In this document: positions 16,581-25,228 of the stretch, in pieces | How positions within the stretch are numbered: the stretch's first letter is position 1 | Layout of the letters: each line of letters begins with the position of its first letter | Made by a program: the position numbers and the translations under genes | The notes under the pieces: model-generated | Told to the model about the DNA's origin: nothing | The model's input: only the letters and a program-made list of their open reading frames with translations | Database searches by the model: none | Assembly: GCF_010671595.1 (NCBI RefSeq) | Contig: NZ_JAABOP010000001.1 | Span: 806,001 to 870,000, forward strand | DNA length: 64,000 nt | Reading direction: 5' to 3' | DNA from: Muriicola jejuensis | Lineage (GTDB): Bacteria; Bacteroidota; Bacteroidia; Flavobacteriales; Flavobacteriaceae

Positions 16581-17942
16581 TTAAATCGTCATTGAAAATA
16601 CTCTTTTTTCAGGAGCTTTTCTATGCAGTAACAGGTCAAAGGCCATACAGACGTTGCGGATAAATGGCCGCCCTGCTTCTGTAACGCTCAGGGAAGACGC
16701 CTTAGTATCCACGAGTCCGTCTATTTTCATCTCTTCCAGATGGTCCAGGACAAGGTCGAGGTCGTCAAATTTCAGTTGATCCTCCTCCCAGGAGGTTTCC
16801 AACCTGCACATTAAGTTAAGGATGTGGCGCCGGATTACCAAATCTTCCCTGTTGAGAATGTGTCCACGGTATATGGGAATAATACCGTCCTCGACCAGGT
16901 GCTGGTATTCCTCTATACTCTTTACATTCTGGGCGAATCCGTACCAGCTGTCGCCTATACTGGAAGCTCCCAGTCCGATCATCAACTGTGTCCTGGACGC
17001 TGTGTACCCCATAAAATTCCGATGCATCCGCTTCTCGGTGAATGATCTGTAAAGGCCATCGCTTTTGAGTGCAAAATGGTCCATCCCGATCTCGTAGTAG
17101 CCGGCCTCCGTCAGGAGTTTTTTTCCGTATTCGTATTGTTTTCTTTTTTCCTCAGCCGAAGGCAGGTCCTCATCCTTAAACCCCCTCTGTCCATTGCCTT
17201 TCATCCAGGGCACGTGGGCATAGCTGTAAAAGGCCAGCCTGTCCGGGCGCAAAGCCATGGTGCGCGCCATGGTCTCCTCAATGTCTTCCATTCTCTGGTG
17301 CGGCAGGCCGAAGATCAGGTCGTGCCCCACCGAGGTATACCCGATCTCCCTCGACCATTCGGTCACTTTTTTTACATTCTCAAAGGGCTGTATCCTGGAA
17401 ATAGCGCGCTGCACTTTTATACTGTAGTCCTGCACCCCGTAACTCACTCTCCTAAAACCCAGGTCGTAGAGGGTCTGAAGGTGTTCTCTGGTGGTATTGT
17501 TGGGATGACCTTCAAAACTAAACTCGCAGTCCTCCGCGATCTCCCCTCTCCTTAAAATCCCCCGAATCAACATGTTCAGGTGTTCCGGTGAAAAAAAGGT
17601 GGGTGTTCCTCCTCCCAGATGCAGTTCCTTTATTTTGGGTTTTGATGGGAAGAGATCGCAATAAAGTTGCCATTCCTTAAGGACCGACTTCACATAGGGG
17701 ATCTCCACTTCATGCCTCTTGGTAATGCGTTTGTGGCAGCCGCAAAAAGTACACATGCTCTCGCAATAGGGCAGGTGGATGTACAGGCTTATTCCTTCAT
17801 TTTCATTGCTTTCTTCAAAGCTCCTCCTCACGGTCTGTTTCCATGCCGAGCCCGAAAAGGTGTTTACATCCCAGTAAGGGACGGTCGGGTAACTGGTATA
17901 CCTGGGCCCCTGAACATTGTACTTTTGGATCAGATTGTTCAT
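16581..17942 (-). CDS. hemN: Oxygen-independent coproporphyrinogen III oxidase HemN
   Basis: Radical-SAM enzyme that converts coproporphyrinogen III to protoporphyrinogen IX without oxygen. The 453-residue length and the cluster motif C60-x3-C64-x2-C67 followed by GCH (YCESMCTFCGCH), plus the N-terminal YTSYPTVPYW and the GYTSVGHDLIFGLPHQ segment, are typical of true HemN rather than the shorter HemW. Its promoter carries the same ATGA-N6-TCAT repeat as the nos operon, which fits haem supply for anaerobic cytochromes. A usp gene follows 17 bp downstream. Confidence 0.97.
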   Translation of the reverse strand: MNNLIQKYNVQGPRYTSYPTVPYWDVNTFSGSAWKQTVRRSFEESNENEGISLYIHLPYCESMCTFCGCHKRITKRHEVEIPYVKSVLKEWQLYCDLFPSKPKIKELHLGGGTPTFFSPEHLNMLIRGILRRGEIAEDCEFSFEGHPNNTTREHLQTLYDLGFRRVSYGVQDYSIKVQRAISRIQPFENVKKVTEWSREIGYTSVGHDLIFGLPHQRMEDIEETMARTMALRPDRLAFYSYAHVPWMKGNGQRGFKDEDLPSAEEKRKQYEYGKKLLTEAGYYEIGMDHFALKSDGLYRSFTEKRMHRNFMGYTASRTQLMIGLGASSIGDSWYGFAQNVKSIEEYQHLVEDGIIPIYRGHILNREDLVIRRHILNLMCRLETSWEEDQLKFDDLDLVLDHLEEMKIDGLVDTKASSLSVTEAGRPFIRNVCMAFDLLLHRKAPEKRVFSMTI

Positions 17943-17958
17943 GCAAATAGATTTCCTT

Positions 17959-17966
17959 CAAAATTA
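17959..17966 (-). promoter_or_regulatory. -7 promoter element of hemN
   Basis: TAATTTTG on the minus strand is a perfect TAnnTTTG box 17 bp upstream of the hemN start. Confidence 0.55.
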
Positions 17967-17988
17967 CGCAGAGAAGGGCAGGTAAAAC

Positions 17989-18002
17989 ATGACAAAAATC
18001 AT
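17989..18002. promoter_or_regulatory. Candidate Crp/Fnr-type site upstream of hemN
   Basis: ATGACAAAAATCAT contains ATGA-N6-TCAT, the core of the nos palindrome, centred 36.5 bp from the end of the -7 box, the same distance as at the nos and rrf2 promoters. Confidence 0.55.
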
Positions 18003-18054
18003 CTGCGAACTCGGCTTACCAAATTGCTCTGAGTTGAGAAACCAATTATAATCA

Positions 18055-19413
18055 CTAGTACGTATCCTTTATCCAGGAATAGGGTTCCCGTCTGATCCAC
18101 ATACCACGGGTGAAATCCGGAAAGTCCTGGGGTTCACCCTTCCTGTTGATCGAGGCTTCGGACAATGGGGTTACCGCGCTCCAGGCCGCCGCATCATAGG
18201 CATCCATGGGGGGTGCTATGTTGGCTTTGGCCGATTCCACAAAGGCGTTCAGCACAAAGAAATCCATACCCCCATGGCCCGCACCTGCGGCATATTCCCC
18301 ATATTTTTTCCACAAAGGGTGGTCGTAACGCTCCAACCAGCCTGTGGCGTCATCCCATCTATGGGGTTCAGAAGACCCTTCTATATAGATGCGATTCCCG
18401 TCTACTTCCCAAAGACCGTTGGCACCCTGTACCCTGAATCCCAGGGAATAGGGCCTCGGCAGGTTGCAGTCGTGCGTGATGATGATGGTCTCCCCCCTGG
18501 CCGTATCCAGGGTCGTTGTGATCACATCCCCCTGCTTGAACTTCACCTTCGCATTGGGGTGGTCTTCTCCCCCATTCTTAACGATGTAGTTGTGCAGCCC
18601 GATCGACTTACTCGCATGGGATGTCAGGGAGACCAGGCGATTGCCCCGGTTGATGTCGGCCATCACTGCTACCGGCCCCAGGCCGTGTGTGGGGTAGACA
18701 TCTGCGTTCCTCTTCACGGAATGCAGGGTGCGCCACCGGGCTTCCGAAATGGCCTTCTCCCCGAATTCGACCCCTCCCCCATAAGGCTGTTTGCCGTCGT
18801 TGAATTTCACCTCCCGCAGGTCGTGTTGATACCCGCAGCGGAAATGGACCAATTCTCCGAAGATCCCTTGTTTTACCATGTTCAACACGGCGAGTATATC
18901 CCTCCTGTAATTGACGTTTTCCAGGATCATCATATGGGTCCCCGTGGCCTCGTGGGTATTGACCAGGTCCCAGCACTCCTCCAGGGTATTGGCAGCAGAG
19001 ACCTCAACACCGGCATATTTTCCCGCTTTCATGGCATCGACCGTCATACGGGTATGCCAGAGCCAGGGAGTGGAAATGATCACTGCATCCACCTGATCGG
19101 AAGACAGGAGGTTGAGATAATCCAGGTCATCTTTGCCATAGACCCTGGCCTTCCCTTTACCTTTTTCCCTGATCATGGCCTCACACAGGGTGATGCGATC
19201 CGGGTCTATATCACAGATCGCCGTGATTCGGACATCCTCTCTTTGGAGGAGATTCCTCAAGTGGTTGGTCCCCCGGAGTCCAACCCCGATAAGCCCCACC
19301 CTCAGTTCTTCTTTCGGCGATGGCCCCTGTACAGCCGCTGCATAGTGCGGCAGGATACTGAGCCCCGCCCCGGCGATTGCGGTATTCCGGATAAACTGCC
19401 TTCTGCTTGTCAT
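18055..19413 (-). CDS. GH109-like Gfo/Idh/MocA protein with Tat signal (alpha-N-acetylgalactosaminidase candidate)
   Basis: A 452-residue exported protein: Tat signal SRRQFIRNTAIAGAG, Rossmann domain starting VGLIGVGLRG (near residue 39), then the segments YPTHGLGPVAVMADINRG and HGGMDFFVLNAF that mark glycoside hydrolase family 109, where tightly bound NAD drives a redox-assisted hydrolysis of alpha-GalNAc. Start and length match that family. The divergent neighbours are a sugar-nucleotide transferase and a NahK-like kinase, which would use released amino sugars. Substrate remains inferred; other GH109-like enzymes act on different glycosides. Confidence 0.83.
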   Translation of the reverse strand: MTSRRQFIRNTAIAGAGLSILPHYAAAVQGPSPKEELRVGLIGVGLRGTNHLRNLLQREDVRITAICDIDPDRITLCEAMIREKGKGKARVYGKDDLDYLNLLSSDQVDAVIISTPWLWHTRMTVDAMKAGKYAGVEVSAANTLEECWDLVNTHEATGTHMMILENVNYRRDILAVLNMVKQGIFGELVHFRCGYQHDLREVKFNDGKQPYGGGVEFGEKAISEARWRTLHSVKRNADVYPTHGLGPVAVMADINRGNRLVSLTSHASKSIGLHNYIVKNGGEDHPNAKVKFKQGDVITTTLDTARGETIIITHDCNLPRPYSLGFRVQGANGLWEVDGNRIYIEGSSEPHRWDDATGWLERYDHPLWKKYGEYAAGAGHGGMDFFVLNAFVESAKANIAPPMDAYDAAAWSAVTPLSEASINRKGEPQDFPDFTRGMWIRREPYSWIKDTY

Positions 19414-19492
19414 CTCATTCTTATTGATTTGTTGATCGTCGATGAATTTATGAAATTCTCCCTGTCTGCCTTCGTATTCTATTGCAAAAACT

Positions 19493-19500
19493 TATTTTTG
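19493..19500 (+). promoter_or_regulatory. -7 promoter element of the nucleotidyltransferase-kinase pair
   Basis: TATTTTTG fits TAnnTTTG and lies 17 bp before the start codon at 19518. No strong -33 box is seen. Confidence 0.4.
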
Positions 19501-19517
19501 GGCTCAAATAAAGAACG

Positions 19518-20402
19518 ATGACCATATTACTGATGGCTGCCGGAAGGGGCAGCAGATACGGAGCCCTGAAACAGTTTGACGGCCTGGGACCCAAAGAAGA
19601 ATTCCTGATGGAGTTCAGCATATACGACGCACTGGAAAATGGATTCGACCATATTGTGGTGATCACCCAGAAAGACAATGTGAGCTTCCTTCAGGAATAT
19701 CTCTCGGCAAGGATCCCGAAAGGCGTAAAGCTCGATGTGGTCTCCCAGGACCTCAACGACCTGCCAGAGGGGGTATCCTACTCCGGGGAAAGGGCAAAAC
19801 CCTGGGGGACCGCCCACGCTGTGTGGTCTGCCCGAAAGGTCATAAACGGACCTTTTTCTGTAATAAATGCCGATGACTATTACGGGAAAAAGGCCTTTGA
19901 AAACGCCGCCAGATTTGTTGAACGCGACATGGGAGGCAACACTTTTGGCCTGGTCGCCTATACCCTGAAAGACACACTCTCTCCTTATGGTTCGGTATCC
20001 AGGGGCGTATGTGAGCAGGAAGGGAAATTCCTGAGTTCGGTGCAGGAGCGAACAGAGATCTCCGAAGACGAGAACGGGATTACCGATGCCGATTCAGGAA
20101 TAGTATTTACGGGGGATGAGCTGGTCAGCATGAATTTCTGGGTATGCAGGCCCTCTGTCTTTGAACGCATAGAGCAAGACCTGAAAAGTTTTCTCACCAA
20201 AGGGGAGAACCTGGAGAAAGGGGAGGTGTACCTGCCATTCGTGATCCAGGCCATGTTGCAGCAAGGCGAGACCCGAGTGGAGGTGATTCCATCCGAAAGT
20301 ATGTGGTTCGGGGTAACCTATGCCAATGACAAGGAAACGGCCATGGACCACCTGAAAATGATGACACAGGAGGGACAGTACCGTTCGCCCCTCTGGAACT
20401 AA
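19518..20402 (+). CDS. Sugar-phosphate nucleotidyltransferase family protein
   Basis: A 294-residue cytoplasmic enzyme with the nucleotidyltransferase start MTILLMAAGRGSRYG, the acceptor-site GTAHAVWSAR and the metal-binding NADDYYGKKAF motif near residue 118. The family couples a sugar 1-phosphate to a nucleoside triphosphate. It is followed 19 bp later by a kinase resembling N-acetylhexosamine 1-kinase, so the likely reaction is activation of an amino-sugar 1-phosphate. The preferred sugar and nucleotide are not visible. Confidence 0.85.
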   Translation: MTILLMAAGRGSRYGALKQFDGLGPKEEFLMEFSIYDALENGFDHIVVITQKDNVSFLQEYLSARIPKGVKLDVVSQDLNDLPEGVSYSGERAKPWGTAHAVWSARKVINGPFSVINADDYYGKKAFENAARFVERDMGGNTFGLVAYTLKDTLSPYGSVSRGVCEQEGKFLSSVQERTEISEDENGITDADSGIVFTGDELVSMNFWVCRPSVFERIEQDLKSFLTKGENLEKGEVYLPFVIQAMLQQGETRVEVIPSESMWFGVTYANDKETAMDHLKMMTQEGQYRSPLWN

Positions 20403-20421
20403 CCAGGCATAGACTGATTGG

Positions 20422-21492
20422 ATGAGAGGCATTACACCGGAAGAGGCTTTGGGTCATTTTGTGATCGAACGCAAATCGTACGGGATAGAGCCTCTGTTAC
20501 GGGGGTACATTAATGATACCTACACCATCAAGGACGGGCAGACTCCCGTCTTCCTGCTACAACGAATCAATAAAAATGTCTTCCGGGATATCCCCGGACT
20601 CATGGATAACCTGGAGGCCATCCTTCCATCCCTGAATGGAGAAGGGTATTATCCGGTTTCCTTCCTTTACACGAAATCCCGCCGTCCCTACTACAAGGAT
20701 GAAGAGGGTGAGTATTGGCGCCTGATGTCCTTTGTGCCCCATGCCGAATCCTTTGATTATACTTCCGATCCGGGCATAGCAACCGAGGCGGGCAGGATCC
20801 TGGGAATATTTCACAAACTAATTGGGGATATCCCGCCTGAGACCCTCAAGGAAGTTCTCCCGGGATTTCATGACCTGGGAAAAAGAAAGGAAGAGTTCAG
20901 GTCGGCCCTCGAGAACGCCTCCAGGGAAAGGAAAGAAAAAGCTGCCGAGCAAATTGCCTTTGCAGATCAACTCCTGGACGAATTGGAAAAAGAAGACCTG
21001 AAGGAACTTCCCATCCGCATTTGTCATAATGACACCAAGCTCAACAACTTCCTGTTTTCCTCTGAAACAGGGAAAGGACAATGCCTGGTGGACCTGGATA
21101 CGGTTATGCCCGGTTTCCTTCATTTCGACATGGGGGATGCCATCAGGACCCTGGCCAATCCAAACCCAGAGGATGAAATTGACTTAGCTAAAATCTCCTT
21201 TGATCTCAACATGGTGAGGTACTTCTTAAAAGGGATCAGGGAAAGCGGACTAGCCCTCAAAGGAGACGAAAAGCCTGCCATCGCCCATGGGGCAGTACTT
21301 ATGCCCTTTCTTCACGGGCTGAGGGCCCTCACGGATTTTCTCCAGAACGACCGCTACTACAGGGTTTCCTATCCGGATGAGAACCTGAACCGATGTAAAA
21401 GCCTTTTTGCCGTGGCTGAAAGAGCAAGAGACCATAAGGCCGAGATCATTGCGATCTCAGAGGAGGTCTTTGGGGGCGAAGAGATTATTTGA
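20422..21492 (+). CDS. APH-family sugar kinase resembling N-acetylhexosamine 1-kinase (NahK)
   Basis: A 356-residue phosphotransferase of the aminoglycoside phosphotransferase fold. The catalytic loop HNDTKLNNFLF (His-x-Asp...Asn) and the metal-binding LVDLDTVMPGFLHFDMGDAIR match the pattern of bifidobacterial NahK, which phosphorylates GlcNAc/GalNAc at C1. The upstream neighbour is a nucleotidyltransferase, giving a two-step salvage route from free amino sugar to sugar nucleotide, and a GH109-like hydrolase is divergent. An antibiotic-resistance role is unlikely in this context. The 3' end overlaps the convergent dehydrogenase gene by 8 bp. Confidence 0.8.
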   Translation: MRGITPEEALGHFVIERKSYGIEPLLRGYINDTYTIKDGQTPVFLLQRINKNVFRDIPGLMDNLEAILPSLNGEGYYPVSFLYTKSRRPYYKDEEGEYWRLMSFVPHAESFDYTSDPGIATEAGRILGIFHKLIGDIPPETLKEVLPGFHDLGKRKEEFRSALENASRERKEKAAEQIAFADQLLDELEKEDLKELPIRICHNDTKLNNFLFSSETGKGQCLVDLDTVMPGFLHFDMGDAIRTLANPNPEDEIDLAKISFDLNMVRYFLKGIRESGLALKGDEKPAIAHGAVLMPFLHGLRALTDFLQNDRYYRVSYPDENLNRCKSLFAVAERARDHKAEIIAISEEVFGGEEII

Positions 21493-22681
21493 AAGCCTGG
21501 TGTCCTGTGATGTCTGCTCCGGTGATTAACAGGTGGATATCGTGAGTCCCCTCGTAGGTGATCACGGATTCCAGGTTCATCATATGCCTCATGATGGGGT
21601 ATTCTCCCGTGATCCCCATTCCGCCCAGCACTTGTCTGGCTTCCCGGGCTATCTTAATCGCCATGTCCACATTATTCCTTTTGGCCATGGAGATCTGCGC
21701 GGTGGTAGCCTTGCCCTCGTTTTTCAATTGCCCCAGCCTGAAGGCGAGCAACTGAGCTTTGGTGATCTCGGTGATCATCTCAGCCAGTTTCTTTTGCTGC
21801 AGCTGTGTAGCCGCAATGGGTTTGCCAAACTGCACCCTTTCCTTGGCGTACCTAAGGGCCGTGTCATAGCAATCCATGGCAGCGCCTATGGCTCCCCATG
21901 CGATCCCGTAACGGGCAGAATCAAGGCATCCCAGAGGGGCTCCCAAACCGCTTTTCCCGGGCAGGAGGTTTTGCTTGGGGACTTTCACATTGTCGAAGAT
22001 GAGTTCCCCTGTAGCCGAAGCACGCAAAGACCATTTGTTGTGGGTCTCAGGGGTGGAAAACCCTTCCATACCCCTTTCGACAATCAGGCCGTGGATACGT
22101 CCCTCCTCGTTCTTGGCCCATACGATGGCGATATCCGCGAAGGGGGAGTTGGAGATCCACAGTTTCGCTCCGTTCAAAAGGAAGTGGTCTCCCTTGTCCT
22201 TGAAATTCGTGACCATTCCCCCGGGGTTGGAGCCGTGATCGGGTTCCGTAAGCCCGAAACAACCCATCAATTCACCAGTGGCTAGTTTCGGAAGGTATTT
22301 TTTCCTTTGCTCTTCAGTTCCATATGCGAAAATAGGGTACATCACCAGGGAGGACTGTACGGAAGCGGTAGACCGAACCCCGCTGTCACCCCTTTCGATC
22401 TCCTGCATAATAAGCCCATAGCTGATCTGGTCCAGTCCGGCACCCCCATACTCTTCGGGGATATAAGGGCCGAAAGCCCCGATCTCCGCCAGGCCTTTGA
22501 TGATCTGTGTAGGGAATTCCGCTTTCTGGGCGTATTCCTCTATGATGGGTGAAATATCCCTTTTTACCCATTGTCTGGCAGCATCCCGAACAAGGAGGTG
22601 CTCCTCGCTCAACAGGTCATCCAGGTTGTAGTAATCCGGTGCTTCAAAAAGATCGGGCCTCATAGGTGAAAATTTTGTCAA
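21485..22681 (-). CDS. Acyl-CoA dehydrogenase, glutaryl-CoA dehydrogenase type
   Basis: A 398-residue FAD enzyme of the acyl-CoA dehydrogenase fold. LTEPDHGSNPGGM binds substrate/FAD, and the catalytic base is Glu377 in TYEGTHDIH, followed by the ITG-x-D-ITGHQAF ending typical of glutaryl-CoA dehydrogenases. That class oxidises and decarboxylates glutaryl-CoA to crotonyl-CoA in lysine and tryptophan breakdown. No other genes of that route are adjacent, so the assignment rests on motif pattern. It is a monocistronic minus-strand gene with 64 bp to the Rieske gene upstream. Confidence 0.86.
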   Translation of the reverse strand: MTKFSPMRPDLFEAPDYYNLDDLLSEEHLLVRDAARQWVKRDISPIIEEYAQKAEFPTQIIKGLAEIGAFGPYIPEEYGGAGLDQISYGLIMQEIERGDSGVRSTASVQSSLVMYPIFAYGTEEQRKKYLPKLATGELMGCFGLTEPDHGSNPGGMVTNFKDKGDHFLLNGAKLWISNSPFADIAIVWAKNEEGRIHGLIVERGMEGFSTPETHNKWSLRASATGELIFDNVKVPKQNLLPGKSGLGAPLGCLDSARYGIAWGAIGAAMDCYDTALRYAKERVQFGKPIAATQLQQKKLAEMITEITKAQLLAFRLGQLKNEGKATTAQISMAKRNNVDMAIKIAREARQVLGGMGITGEYPIMRHMMNLESVITYEGTHDIHLLITGADITGHQAFK

Positions 22682-22745
22682 AGGTACTCAAAGGCCCAGA
22701 ACAAACCAATGGATAGAAATAGATATTCAGGGGAAAGAATCGATA

Positions 22746-23846
22746 TTATTTCTCTTCTGCCTTATCCAGAAAGCGGGCCAGGAGGGAATGAAAATGATGT
22801 ACTCCTTTTTCCCGGGTAGGGGAAAATCTGCCTGCCTGGTAATATCGGGATCGGATCCCTTTGTGGACTCCCTCCACGACCGCCTCATCTTCCATTTCCA
22901 CCTTGTCCAGACCTGTCCCGGCCCCCTTATCCAATTTGGTCGCATCATAGACATAATTCAGAAACGATACCTTGGTCTGGGATATGGATTGTGGCTGGAC
23001 CAGGTTGACAGACAGGCCCCAGGGGTAAAAATTGAACATCATATTGGGGAAGACCCAATAATAATAGGCCGCAACCTTTTTCCCGTAGTCGATATGCCCT
23101 TTGGGCAGGTCAAATACCTCATCCGTTCCCTCGGCATAACCGATCTGCAGGTTGCAATGGTCATAGAGGACCGTTTCGTAATTCCCGTAATCCAAAACCT
23201 CATTGAGATCCTCGTGAACAAAAGGAATGTGGAATCCTTCCAGATAATTGTCGCAATATAAGGCCCAGTGCGCTTGGATGGTGTAATCCTTATCCCTTTT
23301 CGCATCCCTTTTGAACTCAGTAAGGGGAAGGAATCCGATACGTTCGTCCATACAATCGATCACAGATTGGAAGTCGAATGCAGGAGACAGGCCGGCAAAG
23401 ACAAAAGGGCCCCATTGGCGAACGGGAAAAGTGTGCAGGTCATCACAAGGCCTCGGGAAATCCATGGTCTCCCCGAATTCGGGCATAAATTCAAAACGTC
23501 CGTCCAAACTGAACCTGCGACCGTGGTATCCACATACCAGTTTTCTGTACTTTCCGGGTCTTTCGACGACCAGGTTTCCCCTGTGCGTACACACATTGCT
23601 GAGACAGCGGACGGTCCCCTGCCCATCCCTGCTCATCAGCAAAGGCTCCTCCAGAAATCCCGGAAGGAGGGTAAAAGGGGAAACCGATCCCTTTTCTTTC
23701 AGGTCCAGGGTATCCCCTGCCCACTGCCAGGAACGGTAAAAAACTTTCTCCTTTAACGCTTCGAAGACCTCGGTGTGGCGATAGAAGTATGAAGGCAGGG
23801 TACTGGCTTTTCGGATATCCGGATCGATGAAGAATTTTGGGGCCAC
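22746..23846 (-). CDS. Aromatic ring-hydroxylating (Rieske) oxygenase alpha subunit
   Basis: A 366-residue Rieske non-haem iron oxygenase. The [2Fe-2S] ligands are C86-x-H88 and C105-x2-H108 (CTHRG and CGYHGR). The mononuclear iron site begins with the bridging Asp in DNYLEGFHIPFVH with His206 and His211, and a carboxylate near the C-terminus. The family needs a separate reductase, which is not encoded nearby. The substrate could be an aromatic acid or a quaternary amine, as in the carnitine and glycine-betaine oxygenases; sequence alone does not decide. It is divergent from the amino-acid permease. Confidence 0.87.
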   Translation of the reverse strand: MAPKFFIDPDIRKASTLPSYFYRHTEVFEALKEKVFYRSWQWAGDTLDLKEKGSVSPFTLLPGFLEEPLLMSRDGQGTVRCLSNVCTHRGNLVVERPGKYRKLVCGYHGRRFSLDGRFEFMPEFGETMDFPRPCDDLHTFPVRQWGPFVFAGLSPAFDFQSVIDCMDERIGFLPLTEFKRDAKRDKDYTIQAHWALYCDNYLEGFHIPFVHEDLNEVLDYGNYETVLYDHCNLQIGYAEGTDEVFDLPKGHIDYGKKVAAYYYWVFPNMMFNFYPWGLSVNLVQPQSISQTKVSFLNYVYDATKLDKGAGTGLDKVEMEDEAVVEGVHKGIRSRYYQAGRFSPTREKGVHHFHSLLARFLDKAEEK

Positions 23847-23905
23847 GTCTCTATTAATTTGTACATTTAAAATTATGGAATTCTTTTCGATTAACGGCCC
23901 GTCTT

Positions 23906-25219
23906 ATGTCTCCTAAATCGAGTAAGGGCAAATTGGGGATCTGGATGGCCACCTCCCTGGTCATAGGGAATATGATCGGCGCAGGAATCTTCATGATGCC
24001 GGCTGCACTGGCAGAATACGGCGGAATCAGTATCCTGGGTTGGCTGGCTTCCTCCATGGGGGCCCTTCTGCTCGCCCTGGTCTTCAGCAAGCTCAGCAAC
24101 ATGGTCCGGAATAATAATGGCGGACCCTATGCATTTGCCAGGGAAGGGTTCGGAGACTATGTGGGTTTTATGGTCGCATGGGGATACTGGATCGCTGTCT
24201 GGACCGCGGTTGCAGCCCTCTCCATTGCCTTTGTCAGTGCCCTCAGTATTTTTTTCCCGGTTTTGAATCACGAGCCTGTGGTGGCCCTGATGACCGGCCT
24301 GTCTGCGATATGGTTCCTTACCTGGGTCAACTCGAGGGGTGTTCGGTCCTCCGGAAAGATGCAGGTACTGACCACCATTCTTAAGCTTTCCCCCATTCTG
24401 GTGATCATACTTGGGGGCTTTTTCTTTTTTAAGGCGGATAATTTTATCCCGTTCAACGCCAGTGACACATCCTCCTTCAATGCGATTGCCATCACCGGAA
24501 CGATGACCCTTTACGCCTTCCTCGGCCTCGAATGTGCCACGATCCCGGCAGATAATGTCAAGGACCCGGAAAAGACCATCCCCAGGGCTACCCTTCTCGG
24601 GACATTGATCACCACCGCGGTATATATCCTCAGCACCGTTGCGGTAATGGGTCTGGTTCCCCTGGATGAATTGACGAATTCCCCGGCTCCTTTTGCCGAT
24701 GCGATGAAGGTCATGACCGGGGAAACAGGGAGTTATATCGTGGCCGGAGGTGCTGCCATTGCTGCCTTCGGCGCACTGAACGGTTGGATCCTGATCCAGA
24801 GTCAGCTGGCCAGGGCTATTTCCCGCGATGGGCTTTTCCCCAAGATATTTCAGAAAGAAAATTCTAACGGGGTTCCTGTCTGGGGAATTGTCATTGGCAG
24901 TGCCCTCAGTTCCCTGGTCATGCTTATGAATTACTCGGAAGGACTTGTGGAACAGTTCAAATTCATTATCCTTCTGTCTACCCTATGCACCCTGGTACCC
25001 TACCTGTTCTCTGCTTCGGCATACGTAACTATCTCCCTCGAGAGAAATGGAACCAAAAAGACAAAAACAGGGATCTTTGTCCTGGGAAGCCTCACCTTTG
25101 CCTACTCCCTGTGGGCTGTGTTCGGAGCAGGGGAAAAGGCAGTATTCTGGGGATTTATCCTGTTACTGGCAGGCACCCCTTTCTACGTTTGGCTGAAGTG
25201 GAAAAACAAATCTAAATAA
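23906..25219 (+). CDS. APC-family amino-acid permease (arginine/agmatine antiporter-like)
   Basis: A 437-residue permease with about twelve helices. The first has IGNMIGAGIFMMPAALAEYG, the G-[SA]-G-I-F substrate-carboxylate motif of the APC superfamily, and there is a conserved AIAITGTMTLYAFLGLECAT segment around helix 6. It resembles the AdiC/CadB-like subgroup. A DDAH-like guanidine hydrolase starts 9 bp downstream, so a methylated arginine or similar guanidino compound is a reasonable substrate guess (inference). The start is ATG 23906. Confidence 0.88.
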   Translation: MSPKSSKGKLGIWMATSLVIGNMIGAGIFMMPAALAEYGGISILGWLASSMGALLLALVFSKLSNMVRNNNGGPYAFAREGFGDYVGFMVAWGYWIAVWTAVAALSIAFVSALSIFFPVLNHEPVVALMTGLSAIWFLTWVNSRGVRSSGKMQVLTTILKLSPILVIILGGFFFFKADNFIPFNASDTSSFNAIAITGTMTLYAFLGLECATIPADNVKDPEKTIPRATLLGTLITTAVYILSTVAVMGLVPLDELTNSPAPFADAMKVMTGETGSYIVAGGAAIAAFGALNGWILIQSQLARAISRDGLFPKIFQKENSNGVPVWGIVIGSALSSLVMLMNYSEGLVEQFKFIILLSTLCTLVPYLFSASAYVTISLERNGTKKTKTGIFVLGSLTFAYSLWAVFGAGEKAVFWGFILLLAGTPFYVWLKWKNKSK

Positions 25220-25228
25220 CACGAGAGA

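Noticed and set aside
18274-19521. 415-codon plus-strand frame
   Set aside because: Antisense shadow of the GH109-like gene; no signal, domain or neighbour supports it.
20422-21492. Aminoglycoside resistance gene
   Set aside because: The APH fold is shared with sugar kinases; motif details and the adjacent nucleotidyltransferase fit an N-acetylhexosamine 1-kinase better.
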